Shown here: positions 7,215-15,746 of the stretch, one piece after another
Position numbering within the stretch: the first letter of the stretch is position 1
Layout of the letters: every line of letters starts with the position of its first letter
Assembly (NCBI RefSeq): GCF_005221325.1
Contig: NZ_CP039889.1
Span: 930,001 to 994,000, forward strand
DNA from: Agrobacterium tumefaciens
Lineage (GTDB): Bacteria; Pseudomonadota; Alphaproteobacteria; Rhizobiales; Rhizobiaceae
Direction: 5' to 3'
Length of the DNA stretch: 64,000 nucleotides
The notes under the pieces: model-generated
Told to the model about the DNA's origin: nothing
The model's database searches: none
What the model saw: the letters and a program-made list of their open reading frames with translations, nothing else
Translations under genes and position numbers: made by a program

Positions 7215-7792
7215 GCACGGGGCGCGGCCGGCTTTCCGGTATCGAACTTTTGCCCGAGGCGTGCGCCGATGCTGTTGCATGGGCCGCCGAGGAGCTTCAG
7301 AAGCGTGACCGCACGCAGACGGAAATCTATGAGGAGTTCGTCGGCAAGCTCGAAGCCGTGGATCGCGAGTATCGTGGCGAACTGGAATTCTCAATTCCCT
7401 CGTTCTCGGCCTTCAACCGGTATTCTATCCGCCTCGCGACACTGACGCAGCGCCTGCACCAGACCCGCGAAATCGCCTCTACACTTGCCAGCAAGTTCGA
7501 TGCGGCCGCGTCGGACGATCTGACCCTGATCGCGTCCGAGGCAATCAAGACGCTCGTGTTCGAGCTGGTGACGGCCGGTGGTGAGGCCGGGTTTGATCCG
7601 AAGGGTGCGAAGGCGTTGGCCGATGCGCTCTTTTCCGCATCCAGGGCGCAGGGCGTTTCGACAGCACGGCGCCAGAAGGTCGAGGCCGAATTTAAGGAGA
7701 ACGTCAAAGCCACTCTTAAGACCGTCGGCGAGAAAGCCGGCATTTCTCAGGAAACCCTTGACGAAATCAATCGCAGGCTGGGGGCTGGCTGA
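7211..7792 (+). CDS. DUF3486 protein, probable small terminase subunit (Mu gp27 type), 193 aa
   Basis: The start GRGRLSGIELLPE is the signature opening of DUF3486, the family of Mu gp27. It is followed by a helical region with a DRTQTEIYEEF segment and a helical C-terminus. These proteins precede the large terminase and are taken to be the small subunit that recognises phage ends for packaging. The stop codon shares a base with the large-terminase ATG at 7792, in line with coupled production of a packaging complex. Confidence 0.88.
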   Translation: MSTGRGRLSGIELLPEACADAVAWAAEELQKRDRTQTEIYEEFVGKLEAVDREYRGELEFSIPSFSAFNRYSIRLATLTQRLHQTREIASTLASKFDAAASDDLTLIASEAIKTLVFELVTAGGEAGFDPKGAKALADALFSASRAQGVSTARRQKVEAEFKENVKATLKTVGEKAGISQETLDEINRRLGAG

Positions 7793-9234
7793 TGGGAGCC
7801 GCCCGCATTATTCCTGCCGATCCCGCGGCCATTTTTCTCCCCTACCAGGCGCGGTGGATCAGCGACAAATCCCGGCTGAAGCAAATGGAGAAAGGCCGGC
7901 AGATCGGTTTGTCATGGTCGACTGCTTACGCCACGGTATCACGCACCGCAGTCAACACGGCCATACGTGACCAGTGGGTTACCTCACGCGATGAATTGCA
8001 GGCACGGCTCTTTGTCGAGGACTGCAAACTGTTTGCGGGTATCCTCGATATTGCTGCCAAGGACATGGGTGAGCAGGTCATCGACCCTGAGACCAGACAG
8101 ACCGCCCAGGTTCTAAAGTTTGCTTCCAGCCGCGCGATCTATTCCATGTCGTCGAATGCAGACGCCCAGGCCGGCAAGCGCGGCGGTCGCGTCCTCGATG
8201 AGTTCGCCCTGCATCCCGATCCGCGAAAACTCTGGTCAATCGCTTATCCCGGCATCACCTGGGGCGGCCAGCTGGAAGTCATTTCCACGCATCGCGGCTC
8301 GCACAATTTCTTCAACCAGCTCGTCCGCGAAATCAAGGAAGGTGGCAACCCCAAGAAAATCAGCCTGCATACTGTCACGCTGCAGAACGCCCTCGATGAC
8401 GGTTTTCTTTACAAGCTGCAGAAATCGCTGCCCGCCGACGACGAACGCCAGGAGATGGATGAGGCCGCCTATTTCGACTTTGTCAGATCGGGCTGCGCAG
8501 ACGAAGAGAGCTTCCTTCAGGAATACATGTGCCAGCCCGCCGACGACGACACGGCGTTTCTGGAATATGACCTGATAGGCTCGGCCGAGTACGCTTCCGA
8601 TGTGAACTGGCGCAGCATCGAGGGCGGCATTCTTTATGCCGGCATCGATATCGGCCGTAAACATGACCTGACGGTGTTGTGGGTTGTCGAGAAGCTCGGC
8701 GACGTGCTTTACACCCGCCATATCGAAACGCTTCAGAACATGACCAAGGGTGACCAGGAGAAGGTTATCTGGCCATGGATCGAGCGCTGCGTAAGGACCA
8801 CGATCGACGCCACCGGCCTCGGTATCGGCTGGGCCGACGACGCGCAGAAGAAGTTCGGCACTGATCGTGTCGAGGCTGTCACCTTCACGCCCCGCGTCAA
8901 GGAAGCACTGGCCTATCCGGTTCGTTCGAAGATGGAAGATCGGCGGCTGCGCATTCCTTTCGACAAGCATATTCGCTCCGATCTGCGCTCGGTGACGAAA
9001 CAGGTCACGGCGGCCGGCAATGTCCGGTTTACGGCAGAACGCACGCCCGACGGCCATGCCGACCGTTTCTGGGCTTTGGCGCTGGCGATCGAGGCAGCCA
9101 ATACGCCAGTCGGGCAATATGCCTACAAGGCGGCCCCGCGTGCCGCCTCCAAGTTCGATACCCCCAACACCGATCGTGACGACGGCGCACCGACGCGCCT
9201 TGCCTCGATGCGTCGATCGAAAGGAATCTACTGA
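7792..9234 (+). CDS. Large terminase subunit (Mu gp28 type), 480 aa
   Basis: The packaging motor ATPase and nuclease. Residues 34-42 (EKGRQIGLSW) form the Walker A-like adenine/phosphate loop of terminases. LDEF at about 135-138 is the Walker B region with its glutamate. The C-terminal RNase H-like nuclease shows Asp286 in LYAGIDIGRK, Asp339 in TTIDATG and an acidic DRFWALALA segment near 420. Length agrees with Mu gp28 relatives. It joins its neighbours by one-base stop/start overlaps, placing it firmly in the head operon. Confidence 0.93.
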   Translation: MGAARIIPADPAAIFLPYQARWISDKSRLKQMEKGRQIGLSWSTAYATVSRTAVNTAIRDQWVTSRDELQARLFVEDCKLFAGILDIAAKDMGEQVIDPETRQTAQVLKFASSRAIYSMSSNADAQAGKRGGRVLDEFALHPDPRKLWSIAYPGITWGGQLEVISTHRGSHNFFNQLVREIKEGGNPKKISLHTVTLQNALDDGFLYKLQKSLPADDERQEMDEAAYFDFVRSGCADEESFLQEYMCQPADDDTAFLEYDLIGSAEYASDVNWRSIEGGILYAGIDIGRKHDLTVLWVVEKLGDVLYTRHIETLQNMTKGDQEKVIWPWIERCVRTTIDATGLGIGWADDAQKKFGTDRVEAVTFTPRVKEALAYPVRSKMEDRRLRIPFDKHIRSDLRSVTKQVTAAGNVRFTAERTPDGHADRFWALALAIEAANTPVGQYAYKAAPRAASKFDTPNTDRDDGAPTRLASMRRSKGIY

Positions 9235-10820
9235 TGGCCAAAATCATCGACCAATGGGGTAATCCCGTCAGCTCCGCCATGCTGAAGAAGGAACAGGCCG
9301 CCCCGACCATGATGGGCGTGCGCCGGCCGAACACGGAGCACCAGGCTAGCGGTCTGACGCCCGCCAAGCTCGGCCGTCTTCTGAGAACATCCATGAATGG
9401 CGAGCCGGAGGCCTATCTTGAACTTGCCGAGGACATGGAGGAGCGCGACCTGCATTACGCCGGCGTGCTTGCCGCCCGCAAGCTGCAAGTGGCCGGCCTG
9501 GAGATCACGGTCGAGGCCGCCAGCGAGGACGCCAGCGATGTCGAGAATGCCGACATGGTCCGCTCCTTCATCGAGCGTGACGCCTTCGAGAGCGAACTTG
9601 TCGATATGCTCGATGCAATCGGCAAGGGCTTTTCCGCGACGGAAATCATCTGGGAAACCTCGTCAAGCCAGTGGAACCCGGTGGCGCTGAAATGGCGCGA
9701 TCCGCGCTGGTTCCGATTCGATGAGGCCGATGGCGAAACGCTTCTGCTGCGCGATATCGGTGGCGATGTGGCGCTCGCGCCATTCAAGTGGATCGTTCAC
9801 CAGGCGAAGGTGAAATCCGGCCTGCCGATCCGTGGTGGCATTGCCCGCGCCGTCTGCTGGACGTTCCTGTTCAAGTCCTTCACCATGAAGGACTGGGCAA
9901 TCTTCTGCGAAGCTTATGGCCAGCCGCTTCGCCTGGGAAAATGGGGCGAAGGCGCGACGGACGAGGACAAGGACGTTCTGCTGCGCGCCGTTGCCAATAT
10001 CGGTGTCGATTATTCCGCCATCATCCCGGCCTCGATGTCGGTCGAGTTCATCAAGGCGGACATTTCAGGTTCGCACGAGCTTTACGAGAAGCGGTGCAAC
10101 TTCCTCGACCAGCAGACATCGAAAGTCGTTCTCGGGCAGACCGGCACCACGGATGCCATCGCCGGCGGTTATGCTGTCGGCAAGGTCCATGATGGCGTGA
10201 AAGCCGATATCGAGCGGTCCGACGCCAAGCAGCTGGCGGCAACGCTCAACCGCGATTTCGTGGTGGCATATATCTCCCTCAACAAGGGACGGCAAAAGGC
10301 CTATCCGAAAATCCGCATCGGCCGGCCGCAGGAAGTCGATCTTGAAAAATACATGAAAAACGTCACCGCCTTTGTGAACCTGGGCGGCAAGGTCGGCATG
10401 GCGAAGGTGCGCGACAAGCTCGGCATCGAGGACCCGGACAAGGACGAGGAGCTGCTACGTCCCGTCAGCCGTTCCAATCCCCAGGCCGCCGAGCCACCAG
10501 CGAAAACGGAAACCACGACGCCGGCGAAACCGCAGGTTTCCATGCATCGCGCTCAGGACCTGCCGGCGCCGGGCGATGCGATCGACGACAGCATTGCGAA
10601 AATCCTGTCGGACGACGGTTGGGAGCCGATGGTGGCTCCGATCGTCGAGGGGCTTGAGGCGCAGATTGCCCAGGCGAAGGACATTGCCGAAGTCCGCGCC
10701 ATCCTTCAGGAACGCCTCGTGTCCATGGACGTGAACGCCCTGACGGAGATTCTTGCCCGCGCCGCCTTCTCGGCACGACTGGCAGGTCTCGGCGACGAAA
10801 CCCTGTCTGACGAGGTCTGA
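9234..10820 (+). CDS. Portal protein (DUF935, Mu gp29 type), 528 aa
   Basis: Contains typical DUF935 features: LTPAKLGRLLR near residue 40, the middle FTMKDWAIFCEAYGQPLRLGKW, and the later GQTGTTDAIAGGYA followed by a long C-terminal helical region. The portal forms the dodecameric ring through which DNA is pumped and to which the tail is joined. Its position between terminase and gpF is the Mu order. The last 100 residues are Pro/Ala-rich then helical, somewhat variable in the family. Start ATG overlaps the terminase stop. Confidence 0.93.
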   Translation: MAKIIDQWGNPVSSAMLKKEQAAPTMMGVRRPNTEHQASGLTPAKLGRLLRTSMNGEPEAYLELAEDMEERDLHYAGVLAARKLQVAGLEITVEAASEDASDVENADMVRSFIERDAFESELVDMLDAIGKGFSATEIIWETSSSQWNPVALKWRDPRWFRFDEADGETLLLRDIGGDVALAPFKWIVHQAKVKSGLPIRGGIARAVCWTFLFKSFTMKDWAIFCEAYGQPLRLGKWGEGATDEDKDVLLRAVANIGVDYSAIIPASMSVEFIKADISGSHELYEKRCNFLDQQTSKVVLGQTGTTDAIAGGYAVGKVHDGVKADIERSDAKQLAATLNRDFVVAYISLNKGRQKAYPKIRIGRPQEVDLEKYMKNVTAFVNLGGKVGMAKVRDKLGIEDPDKDEELLRPVSRSNPQAAEPPAKTETTTPAKPQVSMHRAQDLPAPGDAIDDSIAKILSDDGWEPMVAPIVEGLEAQIAQAKDIAEVRAILQERLVSMDVNALTEILARAAFSARLAGLGDETLSDEV

Positions 10821-10823
10821 CGC

Positions 10824-11624
10824 GTGGCAGCGATCCTTCAGCCCCTGCCGCCCCGCGATGCCATCGCCGCCTTTGCCGCCCGCATCGGCTCGCCCGTCGA
10901 GACGCTCTCCTATCTCGACATGTGGCAGGCAGAGCATGCCACCAGTTTCACCGTCGCCAGGTCTGCCGGATTCGATATCTTGAACGATATTCTAGCGGCC
11001 ATTGAGCGCCTCTTGAGTGAAGGCCAGACGATCGAGCAGGCATCCCGCCAGCTGCAGCCGATCCTTCAGGCGAAGGGCTGGTGGGGAAAAAAAATCATCG
11101 CAGATCCCGTGACGGGCGAGACCGTGCCGGCGCAGCTCGGCAGCGCGCGCCGTCTGCGCACCATCTTCGACACCAACATGCGGGTGTCCTATGCGGCCGG
11201 TCACTGGACGAGCTTCGAGCAGAACCGCCGCACCCGGCCATATCTGCGCTATGTCACGATGCGCGACGATCATGTCCGTCCGGAACATGCTCGCCGGCAC
11301 AATCTCGTGTTGCCGATCGACCATCCCTATTGGAACGAATGGGCACCGCCTTGCGGCTGGGGATGCCGTTGCACGCTGCAAAGCCTTTCGCAACGTGACA
11401 TCGACATGTTGCTTGCCCAGGGCGAAAAGCTGATATTCGAGCCACCGGAAAACACCTGGCGCAATTTCGTCAACAAACGCACCGGCGAAGTCACCCGTGT
11501 TCCCGATGGCATCGATCCGGGCTGGGGCTATAATCCGGGCAAGGCCGGGTACGAAGCGCGGGTGGCGCAGCTGCTCGCCCAGAAGATGGCAAATGGCCTC
11601 GGCTCGCCCCAAAATCCGCCATAG
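10824..11624 (+). CDS. Phage head morphogenesis protein (Mu gpF type), 266 aa
   Basis: The start codon is GTG at 10824, four bases after the portal stop, with GAGGT just upstream. The middle contains the diagnostic gpF/SPP1 gp7 pattern: a TNMRVSYAAGHW helix, then YLRYVTMRDDHVRPEHARRH, then PPCGWGCRCTLQSLS with its cysteine pair. The protein is a minor head component incorporated through the portal or scaffold. It is the last gene before a 229-base non-coding stretch, unlike the tight packing elsewhere. Confidence 0.92.
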   Translation: MAAILQPLPPRDAIAAFAARIGSPVETLSYLDMWQAEHATSFTVARSAGFDILNDILAAIERLLSEGQTIEQASRQLQPILQAKGWWGKKIIADPVTGETVPAQLGSARRLRTIFDTNMRVSYAAGHWTSFEQNRRTRPYLRYVTMRDDHVRPEHARRHNLVLPIDHPYWNEWAPPCGWGCRCTLQSLSQRDIDMLLAQGEKLIFEPPENTWRNFVNKRTGEVTRVPDGIDPGWGYNPGKAGYEARVAQLLAQKMANGLGSPQNPP

Positions 11625-11637
11625 CCACGATTGAAAC

Positions 11638-11717
11638 AAAAGCCCTCAGGCAGCGTTTGAGACGGTTGAGCCGCGCCATCCATCATCCGGACGGCAAAAA
11701 CGCTTCTACGGGCTTTT
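11638..11717 (+). other. Nested inverted repeats in the gpF-protease gap
   Basis: The 229 bases between 11624 and 11854 hold no gene that I can support. AAAAGCCC (11638-11645) pairs perfectly with GGGCTTTT (11710-11717). Inside it, AGCGTTT (11652-11658) pairs with AAACGCT (11698-11704), and a weaker GCCG/CGGC pair lies within that. The strand could fold into one long branched hairpin. It may be an RNA element or weak terminator controlling the change from packaging genes to capsid genes. Confidence 0.4.
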
Positions 11718-11853
11718 AATCGGCCTCAATTTTGGGCCTTGCTTCCCTTGCCCGGTTCGATCTGTCGCGTTATCCATGATGACGTGGAGATGGCGGCCGG
11801 GAGGTTGATTTCGGCCGGGCGAAAGTTTCCGGTGCTCTCCTTTAGATGGGAGC

Positions 11854-13005
11854 ATGAAAAACGCTCTCGCAACCCTCCTTGCTTCCGCATTGCTCACGGC
11901 GCATTCCGCCGAGCTGACGGCATCCGCCGCAGACGAAACGTGGATGCTTCTGATCCCGGCCGGCACATTCTCCGGTCGCGACGGTCGCGGCCCCTATAAT
12001 TCCGGCGACTTGGTGTCGCTCCAGCGCATCGCCGATACGACCCGCCGCTATGCCGGCAAGACAGACATCCTGATCGACTACGAGCACCAGAGCCGCAACA
12101 CGCTGGAGAACGGCAAGCCTGCTCCCGCAGCCGGCTGGATCAAGGAAGTCGAGGCGCGTCCGGACGGGCTTTATGGCCGTGTCGAGTGGACGGCCAATGC
12201 CGCCGCGGCCATCAAGGCGAAAGAGTATCGCTACATTTCCCCGGTCTATTTCCACACCAAGGCAGGCGAAGTGCTGGCCCTTCAGACGGTGGCCCTGACC
12301 AACGTTCCGAACCTCGATCTGTTCGAGGTCTCGGCCCATTCGATTTTTTCCACCCGCAACACTGAACCAGAGGTATCCATGAAAAAGGTGCTTGCTGCCC
12401 TCGGCCTGGCCGAAGGCGGCAGCGAAGACGATGTGCTTGTCGCCATCAATTCGCTGCTGACCAGCTCGACGGCAATTGCCGTTGCGGCCGGTCTTACGAA
12501 GGACGCCAAGTCCGAGGCGATCGCCACGGCCGTCCAGTCCGCCTTCGCTGATCGCAAGAAGATCGCGCTTGCTGCCGGCAAAAAGGAAGACGCCAGCGTC
12601 GACGACATCGTCAGCGTTCTGTCTTCCGCCCATTCCGCTGTCACGCCCGATCCGACGAAATTCGTTCCGATCGAACAGGTCAGCGCGATGCAGGCTGATC
12701 TCAATCTCCTGAAGGAGAAGGACGCCAGCAAGGATGCAGAAGCCGCAGTCGGCGACGCCATCCGCGACGGCAAGCTTGCTCCGGCGCTGAAGGATTGGGG
12801 CCTCGCGATGCACAGGGCCGATCCGAAGAAGTTCTCGGAGTTCGTTGGCAAAGCCCCCGTGCTCACCTCTGCGCAGCGCACGGCCAGCGCCAACCCTCCC
12901 GAGAACGGCAAGCCCAGCCTCAACGACGCAGAGATCGCAGTCATGCGTCAGATGGGTCTGACCGAAGAGCAGATGTTGAACGCCAAGAAAGGCGGTGACG
13001 CATGA
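11854..13005 (+). CDS. Prohead protease with scaffold domain (Mu gpI/Z type), 383 aa
   Basis: The N-terminal half matches the Mu protease I family: WMLLIPAGTFSGRDGRGPY at residues 30-48, then ILIDYEHQS (72-80) with the probable catalytic His, and LTNVPNLDL near 150. The C-terminal 208 residues are Ala/Lys-rich, predicted helical, and serve as scaffold. The enzyme should cut scaffold and itself during head maturation. An in-frame internal start at 12379 would make the scaffold alone. GGGAG precedes the ATG only two bases away, so the precise start is less certain. The stop overlaps the next ATG. Confidence 0.9.
   Translation: MKNALATLLASALLTAHSAELTASAADETWMLLIPAGTFSGRDGRGPYNSGDLVSLQRIADTTRRYAGKTDILIDYEHQSRNTLENGKPAPAAGWIKEVEARPDGLYGRVEWTANAAAAIKAKEYRYISPVYFHTKAGEVLALQTVALTNVPNLDLFEVSAHSIFSTRNTEPEVSMKKVLAALGLAEGGSEDDVLVAINSLLTSSTAIAVAAGLTKDAKSEAIATAVQSAFADRKKIALAAGKKEDASVDDIVSVLSSAHSAVTPDPTKFVPIEQVSAMQADLNLLKEKDASKDAEAAVGDAIRDGKLAPALKDWGLAMHRADPKKFSEFVGKAPVLTSAQRTASANPPENGKPSLNDAEIAVMRQMGLTEEQMLNAKKGGDA
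12379..13005 (+). CDS. Internal in-frame scaffold protein (Mu gpZ type), 208 aa
   Basis: Within the protease gene an in-frame ATG at 12379 (175 codons in) is preceded by an AGAGG at about 12370-12374 and begins MKKVLAALGLAEGG, exactly where the protease domain ends. In Mu, genes I and Z share a 3' end: the full-length product is the protease-scaffold and the internal start gives free scaffold in excess. The arrangement here strongly suggests the same. This is an inference from a visible start plus the known Mu model. Confidence 0.65.
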   Translation: MKKVLAALGLAEGGSEDDVLVAINSLLTSSTAIAVAAGLTKDAKSEAIATAVQSAFADRKKIALAAGKKEDASVDDIVSVLSSAHSAVTPDPTKFVPIEQVSAMQADLNLLKEKDASKDAEAAVGDAIRDGKLAPALKDWGLAMHRADPKKFSEFVGKAPVLTSAQRTASANPPENGKPSLNDAEIAVMRQMGLTEEQMLNAKKGGDA

Positions 13006-13415
13006 CGGCACTTGCTGCTGATCGCAATACCCCCGAGCGTGCGTCCAATACCCGCAGGGTCTTTTCCGCCGCCGCTGCCACTGTTTATTTCGCCGGCGCC
13101 ATGGCGGCGGTGAATGCGGCGGGCCGCGTCGTTCCCATGTCCACCGCGCTCGGCCTTCGCGGCGTCGGTCGCGTTGAACGTCGCGTCGATAATGCAGCCG
13201 GTGCAAACGATGCCCTGACTGTCGAGGTCGGCGCTGGCACCTACCGTTTCGCCAACTCGGCGGCTGCGGACCTCATCACCAAGGCGGATATCGGCAACGA
13301 CTGCTACGGCGTCGATGACCAGACCGTCGCCAAAACCTCCGCCACCAACACCCGCTCTGTCGCCGGCAAGATTTTCGATGTCGACGACCAGGGCGTGTGG
13401 GTAACGTTCTCCTGA
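13002..13415 (+). CDS. Putative capsid decoration/cement protein (DUF2190-like), 137 aa
   Basis: A small Gly/Ala/Val-rich, beta-rich protein lying between scaffold and major capsid, the usual place of head decoration proteins. The central GANDALTVEVGAGTYRFANS and the final VAGKIFDVDDQGVWVTF resemble DUF2190-type cement proteins, which bind the outer capsid and stabilise it. Family assignment is moderate. The gene overlaps the protease/scaffold stop by four bases and ends ten bases before the capsid gene. Confidence 0.75.
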   Translation: MTALAADRNTPERASNTRRVFSAAAATVYFAGAMAAVNAAGRVVPMSTALGLRGVGRVERRVDNAAGANDALTVEVGAGTYRFANSAAADLITKADIGNDCYGVDDQTVAKTSATNTRSVAGKIFDVDDQGVWVTFS

Positions 13416-13424
13416 AGGTGAGAC

Positions 13425-14321
13425 ATGGAAATCAACACCCAGACACTCCGCTCCGCCTATGTCGGCTTCAATGCAGCCTTCCAGCAGGGCATTGGCGAAG
13501 CGACCAGCATGTTCGGTCGCATCGCAACAACCGTGCCCTCCACGACCGCCACGCAGGAATATGGCTGGCTCGGCAATTTCCCGGGCTTCCGCGAATGGAT
13601 CGGTGACCGCGTCGTCAACGGGCTGGCCAAGCACGGCTACTCGCTGAAGAACAAGGACTACGAAAACACCATCGGCGTCGATCGCAACGACTTCAACGAT
13701 GACAATCTCGGCATCTATGCGCCGATGTTCCGTGACTTCGGGCAGACCGCCGTGACATTCCCGGACACGCTGATCTGGCCTCTACTGAAGGCTGGCTGGG
13801 CCACCTTGTGCTACGACAAGCAGTTCTTCTTCGACACTGACCATCCGGTCCTCGATGCAAACGGCAATACCATCTCCGTCGCCAACACAGACGGTGGCAA
13901 TGGTACGCCGTGGTTCCTGCTCGACACCAGCCGCGCGTTGAAGCCGCTCATCTACCAGGAGCGCAAGAAATTCACCAACCTCGTGCGCATGGACAAGGAT
14001 GACGACGAAAACGTCTTCACCAAGAAGGAATTCCGCTACGGCCTCGATGGTCGTTGCGCCGTCGGCTTCGGTTTCTGGCAGATGGCCTGGGGTTCGAAGC
14101 AGGTGCTCGACACGGCCCACTACGAGGCTGCGCGCACCGGGCTTGCAAACATGAAGGGCGACTATGGCCGTCCGCTTGCGATCCAGCCGAAACTTCTTGT
14201 CGTCCCGCCGTCTCTCGAAGGCGCCGCCCGCCGCATCGTCGGCAACAGCCTGAAAGACGGCGGCGGCACCAACGAATGGTTCGGCACTGCCGAAGTCCTG
14301 GTTGTTCCCTGGCTGGCTTGA
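13425..14321 (+). CDS. Major capsid protein (Mu gpT type), 298 aa
   Basis: The sequence carries Mu major head subunit features: an N-terminal FNAAFQQG segment, the early TTQEYGWLGNFPGFREW, then the ENTIGVDRNDFNDDNLGIY loop, and the C-terminal LVVPPSLEGAARRI with a final NEWFGTAEVLVVPWL. These are well conserved in the gpT family. It assembles the icosahedral shell with the scaffold made just upstream. Length of about 300 residues is normal. A strong intrinsic terminator follows 20 bases after the stop. Confidence 0.95.
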   Translation: MEINTQTLRSAYVGFNAAFQQGIGEATSMFGRIATTVPSTTATQEYGWLGNFPGFREWIGDRVVNGLAKHGYSLKNKDYENTIGVDRNDFNDDNLGIYAPMFRDFGQTAVTFPDTLIWPLLKAGWATLCYDKQFFFDTDHPVLDANGNTISVANTDGGNGTPWFLLDTSRALKPLIYQERKKFTNLVRMDKDDDENVFTKKEFRYGLDGRCAVGFGFWQMAWGSKQVLDTAHYEAARTGLANMKGDYGRPLAIQPKLLVVPPSLEGAARRIVGNSLKDGGGTNEWFGTAEVLVVPWLA

Positions 14322-14340
14322 CCTGCCCCAGCCTGCACCT

Positions 14341-14368
14341 CCCTCCCGTTCATTCGGGAGGGCTTTTT
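14341..14368 (+). terminator. Intrinsic terminator after the major capsid gene
   Basis: CCCTCCCG (14341-14348) and CGGGAGGG (14355-14362) make a perfect 8-bp stem with a six-base loop, followed by CTTTTT. It splits the late region after the capsid gene, so downstream tail genes need read-through, antitermination or their own promoter. Confidence 0.8.
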
Positions 14369-14418
14369 GAAAACCGCTCACCAGCCGCTTTCGCAAAGCC
14401 CTCGAAAGGATAGTTTTT

Positions 14419-15318
14419 ATGTCGAAGCCTACGACATCCCCGAAGAAATCCCGTTCCACCGCGCCCGCCGTCGATCTTGAGACCGTCAAGACGGATGGCA
14501 CGCAGGATGATGCAGCCGTTACCACATCGGTTGCATCTGACCCGTCAGGTTTGAGAGCACCTGACGGGAATAATACCGGCCCGGCCGACGCCGATGGTTC
14601 TGTTGCTGACCAGAACCTCACCGACGAAGGGCATGACCAGACCGATGTGGATGCGGCCACCGCATCGGTCAACCTTTCCACCGAACCCTCCCAGGGCGAT
14701 GCGAACGGAGCCGGCGCGAATGCCGGTTCCGTCAGCGGCGAAACGTCCGGTGTGCTGAAGGTCGACGATATCGGCCATCTTACCGAGACCCTGACGCTGG
14801 CTGCGATCGGCAAATCGCTGCTTGAGATCATTGTCGATGTCGCACGGGATTATCCCGAGCTTCAGGAATGGATTGGAAGCGACGATCCGGCCGGCATCGT
14901 GCGTGAACTCGTCGAGGAAATCGCCGTCCTGAAGGACATCCGTCTCGCTTCAGAGCCGGTGTCATTCTCGATGAAATCGGGAGGACTGAGAATCGGCGTT
15001 GCCGAGGGTATTGGCACGTTGACAATCAGCGACGTTTTGAACGGAGCTGGCGAACACGCCAACCGTTATGCATCTATGACACCTGAGGAATTCGAGCGCG
15101 ATTTCCCGCTGTCGTTCGCGCTGCTGTCTCCTTTCACGGAAACCCTCTTGGCGGAACACCCGCCGCTGGTGCGCGTCACCTCCAATCGTGATGGCTTCCG
15201 ACGCGCCGGCATAGCCCATTCGTCCAGGCCGGTTGACTATCGCCCCGGCGATCTCTCGCCCGAGCAGCTGGAAGCGATCATCGCAGAACCGCTCCTAACG
15301 GTTGAGGTCATCGATTGA
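14419..15318 (+). CDS. HI1506-related Mu-like protein with long acidic N-terminus, 299 aa
   Basis: Residues 1-110 are low-complexity, rich in Asp, Thr, Ser, Gly and Ala, and probably disordered. The C-terminal 45 residues (RDGFRRAGIAHSSRPVDYR and on, then LEAIIAEPLLTVEVID) match the short HI1506 family of Mu-like prophages, which sit just after the capsid gene. The middle part (150-250) is not recognised. The role is probably head completion or structural, by location. The stop overlaps the next ATG. Confidence 0.7.
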   Translation: MSKPTTSPKKSRSTAPAVDLETVKTDGTQDDAAVTTSVASDPSGLRAPDGNNTGPADADGSVADQNLTDEGHDQTDVDAATASVNLSTEPSQGDANGAGANAGSVSGETSGVLKVDDIGHLTETLTLAAIGKSLLEIIVDVARDYPELQEWIGSDDPAGIVRELVEEIAVLKDIRLASEPVSFSMKSGGLRIGVAEGIGTLTISDVLNGAGEHANRYASMTPEEFERDFPLSFALLSPFTETLLAEHPPLVRVTSNRDGFRRAGIAHSSRPVDYRPGDLSPEQLEAIIAEPLLTVEVID

Positions 15319-15746
15319 CCTACGTCACGCAACAGGACCTGATCGACCGTTTCGGCGAAAAAGAACTGATCGAACTGACGGACCGCGTTAACAAGCCGGT
15401 TTCGACGATCAATCCTGTTGTCGTCGAGCGCGCCATTTCCGACGCATCCGCCCTGATCGACGGCTATCTTAAAAAGGTCCTCAAGCTGCCTTTGAGCGTC
15501 GTTCCACCGATCCTCACGAAGAACGCGGCCGATATCGCCCGCTATTACCTTCATGGCAAGGCAGCCGACAAGGATAGCCCGGTCACCCGCGCCTATAACG
15601 AGGCGGTCGGCTTCCTGCGTGACGTTTCGCGCGGCCTGGTCGAACTGACGGACGGCGGAGAAACGCCGGCGCCGGCAGGCGGCGGTTCGGTTCGGGCGTC
15701 TGCGCCTGGTCGTGTCTTCACCCGTGACAGCCTGAAGGATTACTGA
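15315..15746 (+). CDS. DUF1320 protein, head-tail connector (Mu gp36 type), 143 aa
   Basis: The start YVTQQDLIDRFGEKELIELTDR is the signature of DUF1320 (Mu gp36). It is followed by the helical VVERAISDASALIDGYLKK and an ADIARYYLHG segment. DUF1320 proteins are head-tail joining or completion proteins related to the gp6-type connector fold. The gene overlaps the HI1506-like stop by four bases and the following gpG-like ATG by one. Confidence 0.9.
   Translation: MTYVTQQDLIDRFGEKELIELTDRVNKPVSTINPVVVERAISDASALIDGYLKKVLKLPLSVVPPILTKNAADIARYYLHGKAADKDSPVTRAYNEAVGFLRDVSRGLVELTDGGETPAPAGGGSVRASAPGRVFTRDSLKDY

Noticed and set aside
11854..11940. Signal peptide on the prohead protease
   Set aside because: The hydrophobic start looks secretory, but the homologous Mu protease acts in the cytoplasm and the stretch leads straight into the protease core strand.
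11842..13206. A 454-codon minus-strand frame
   Set aside because: Lies opposite the protease/scaffold and decoration genes, which have recognised phage motifs; the antisense product has no motif.
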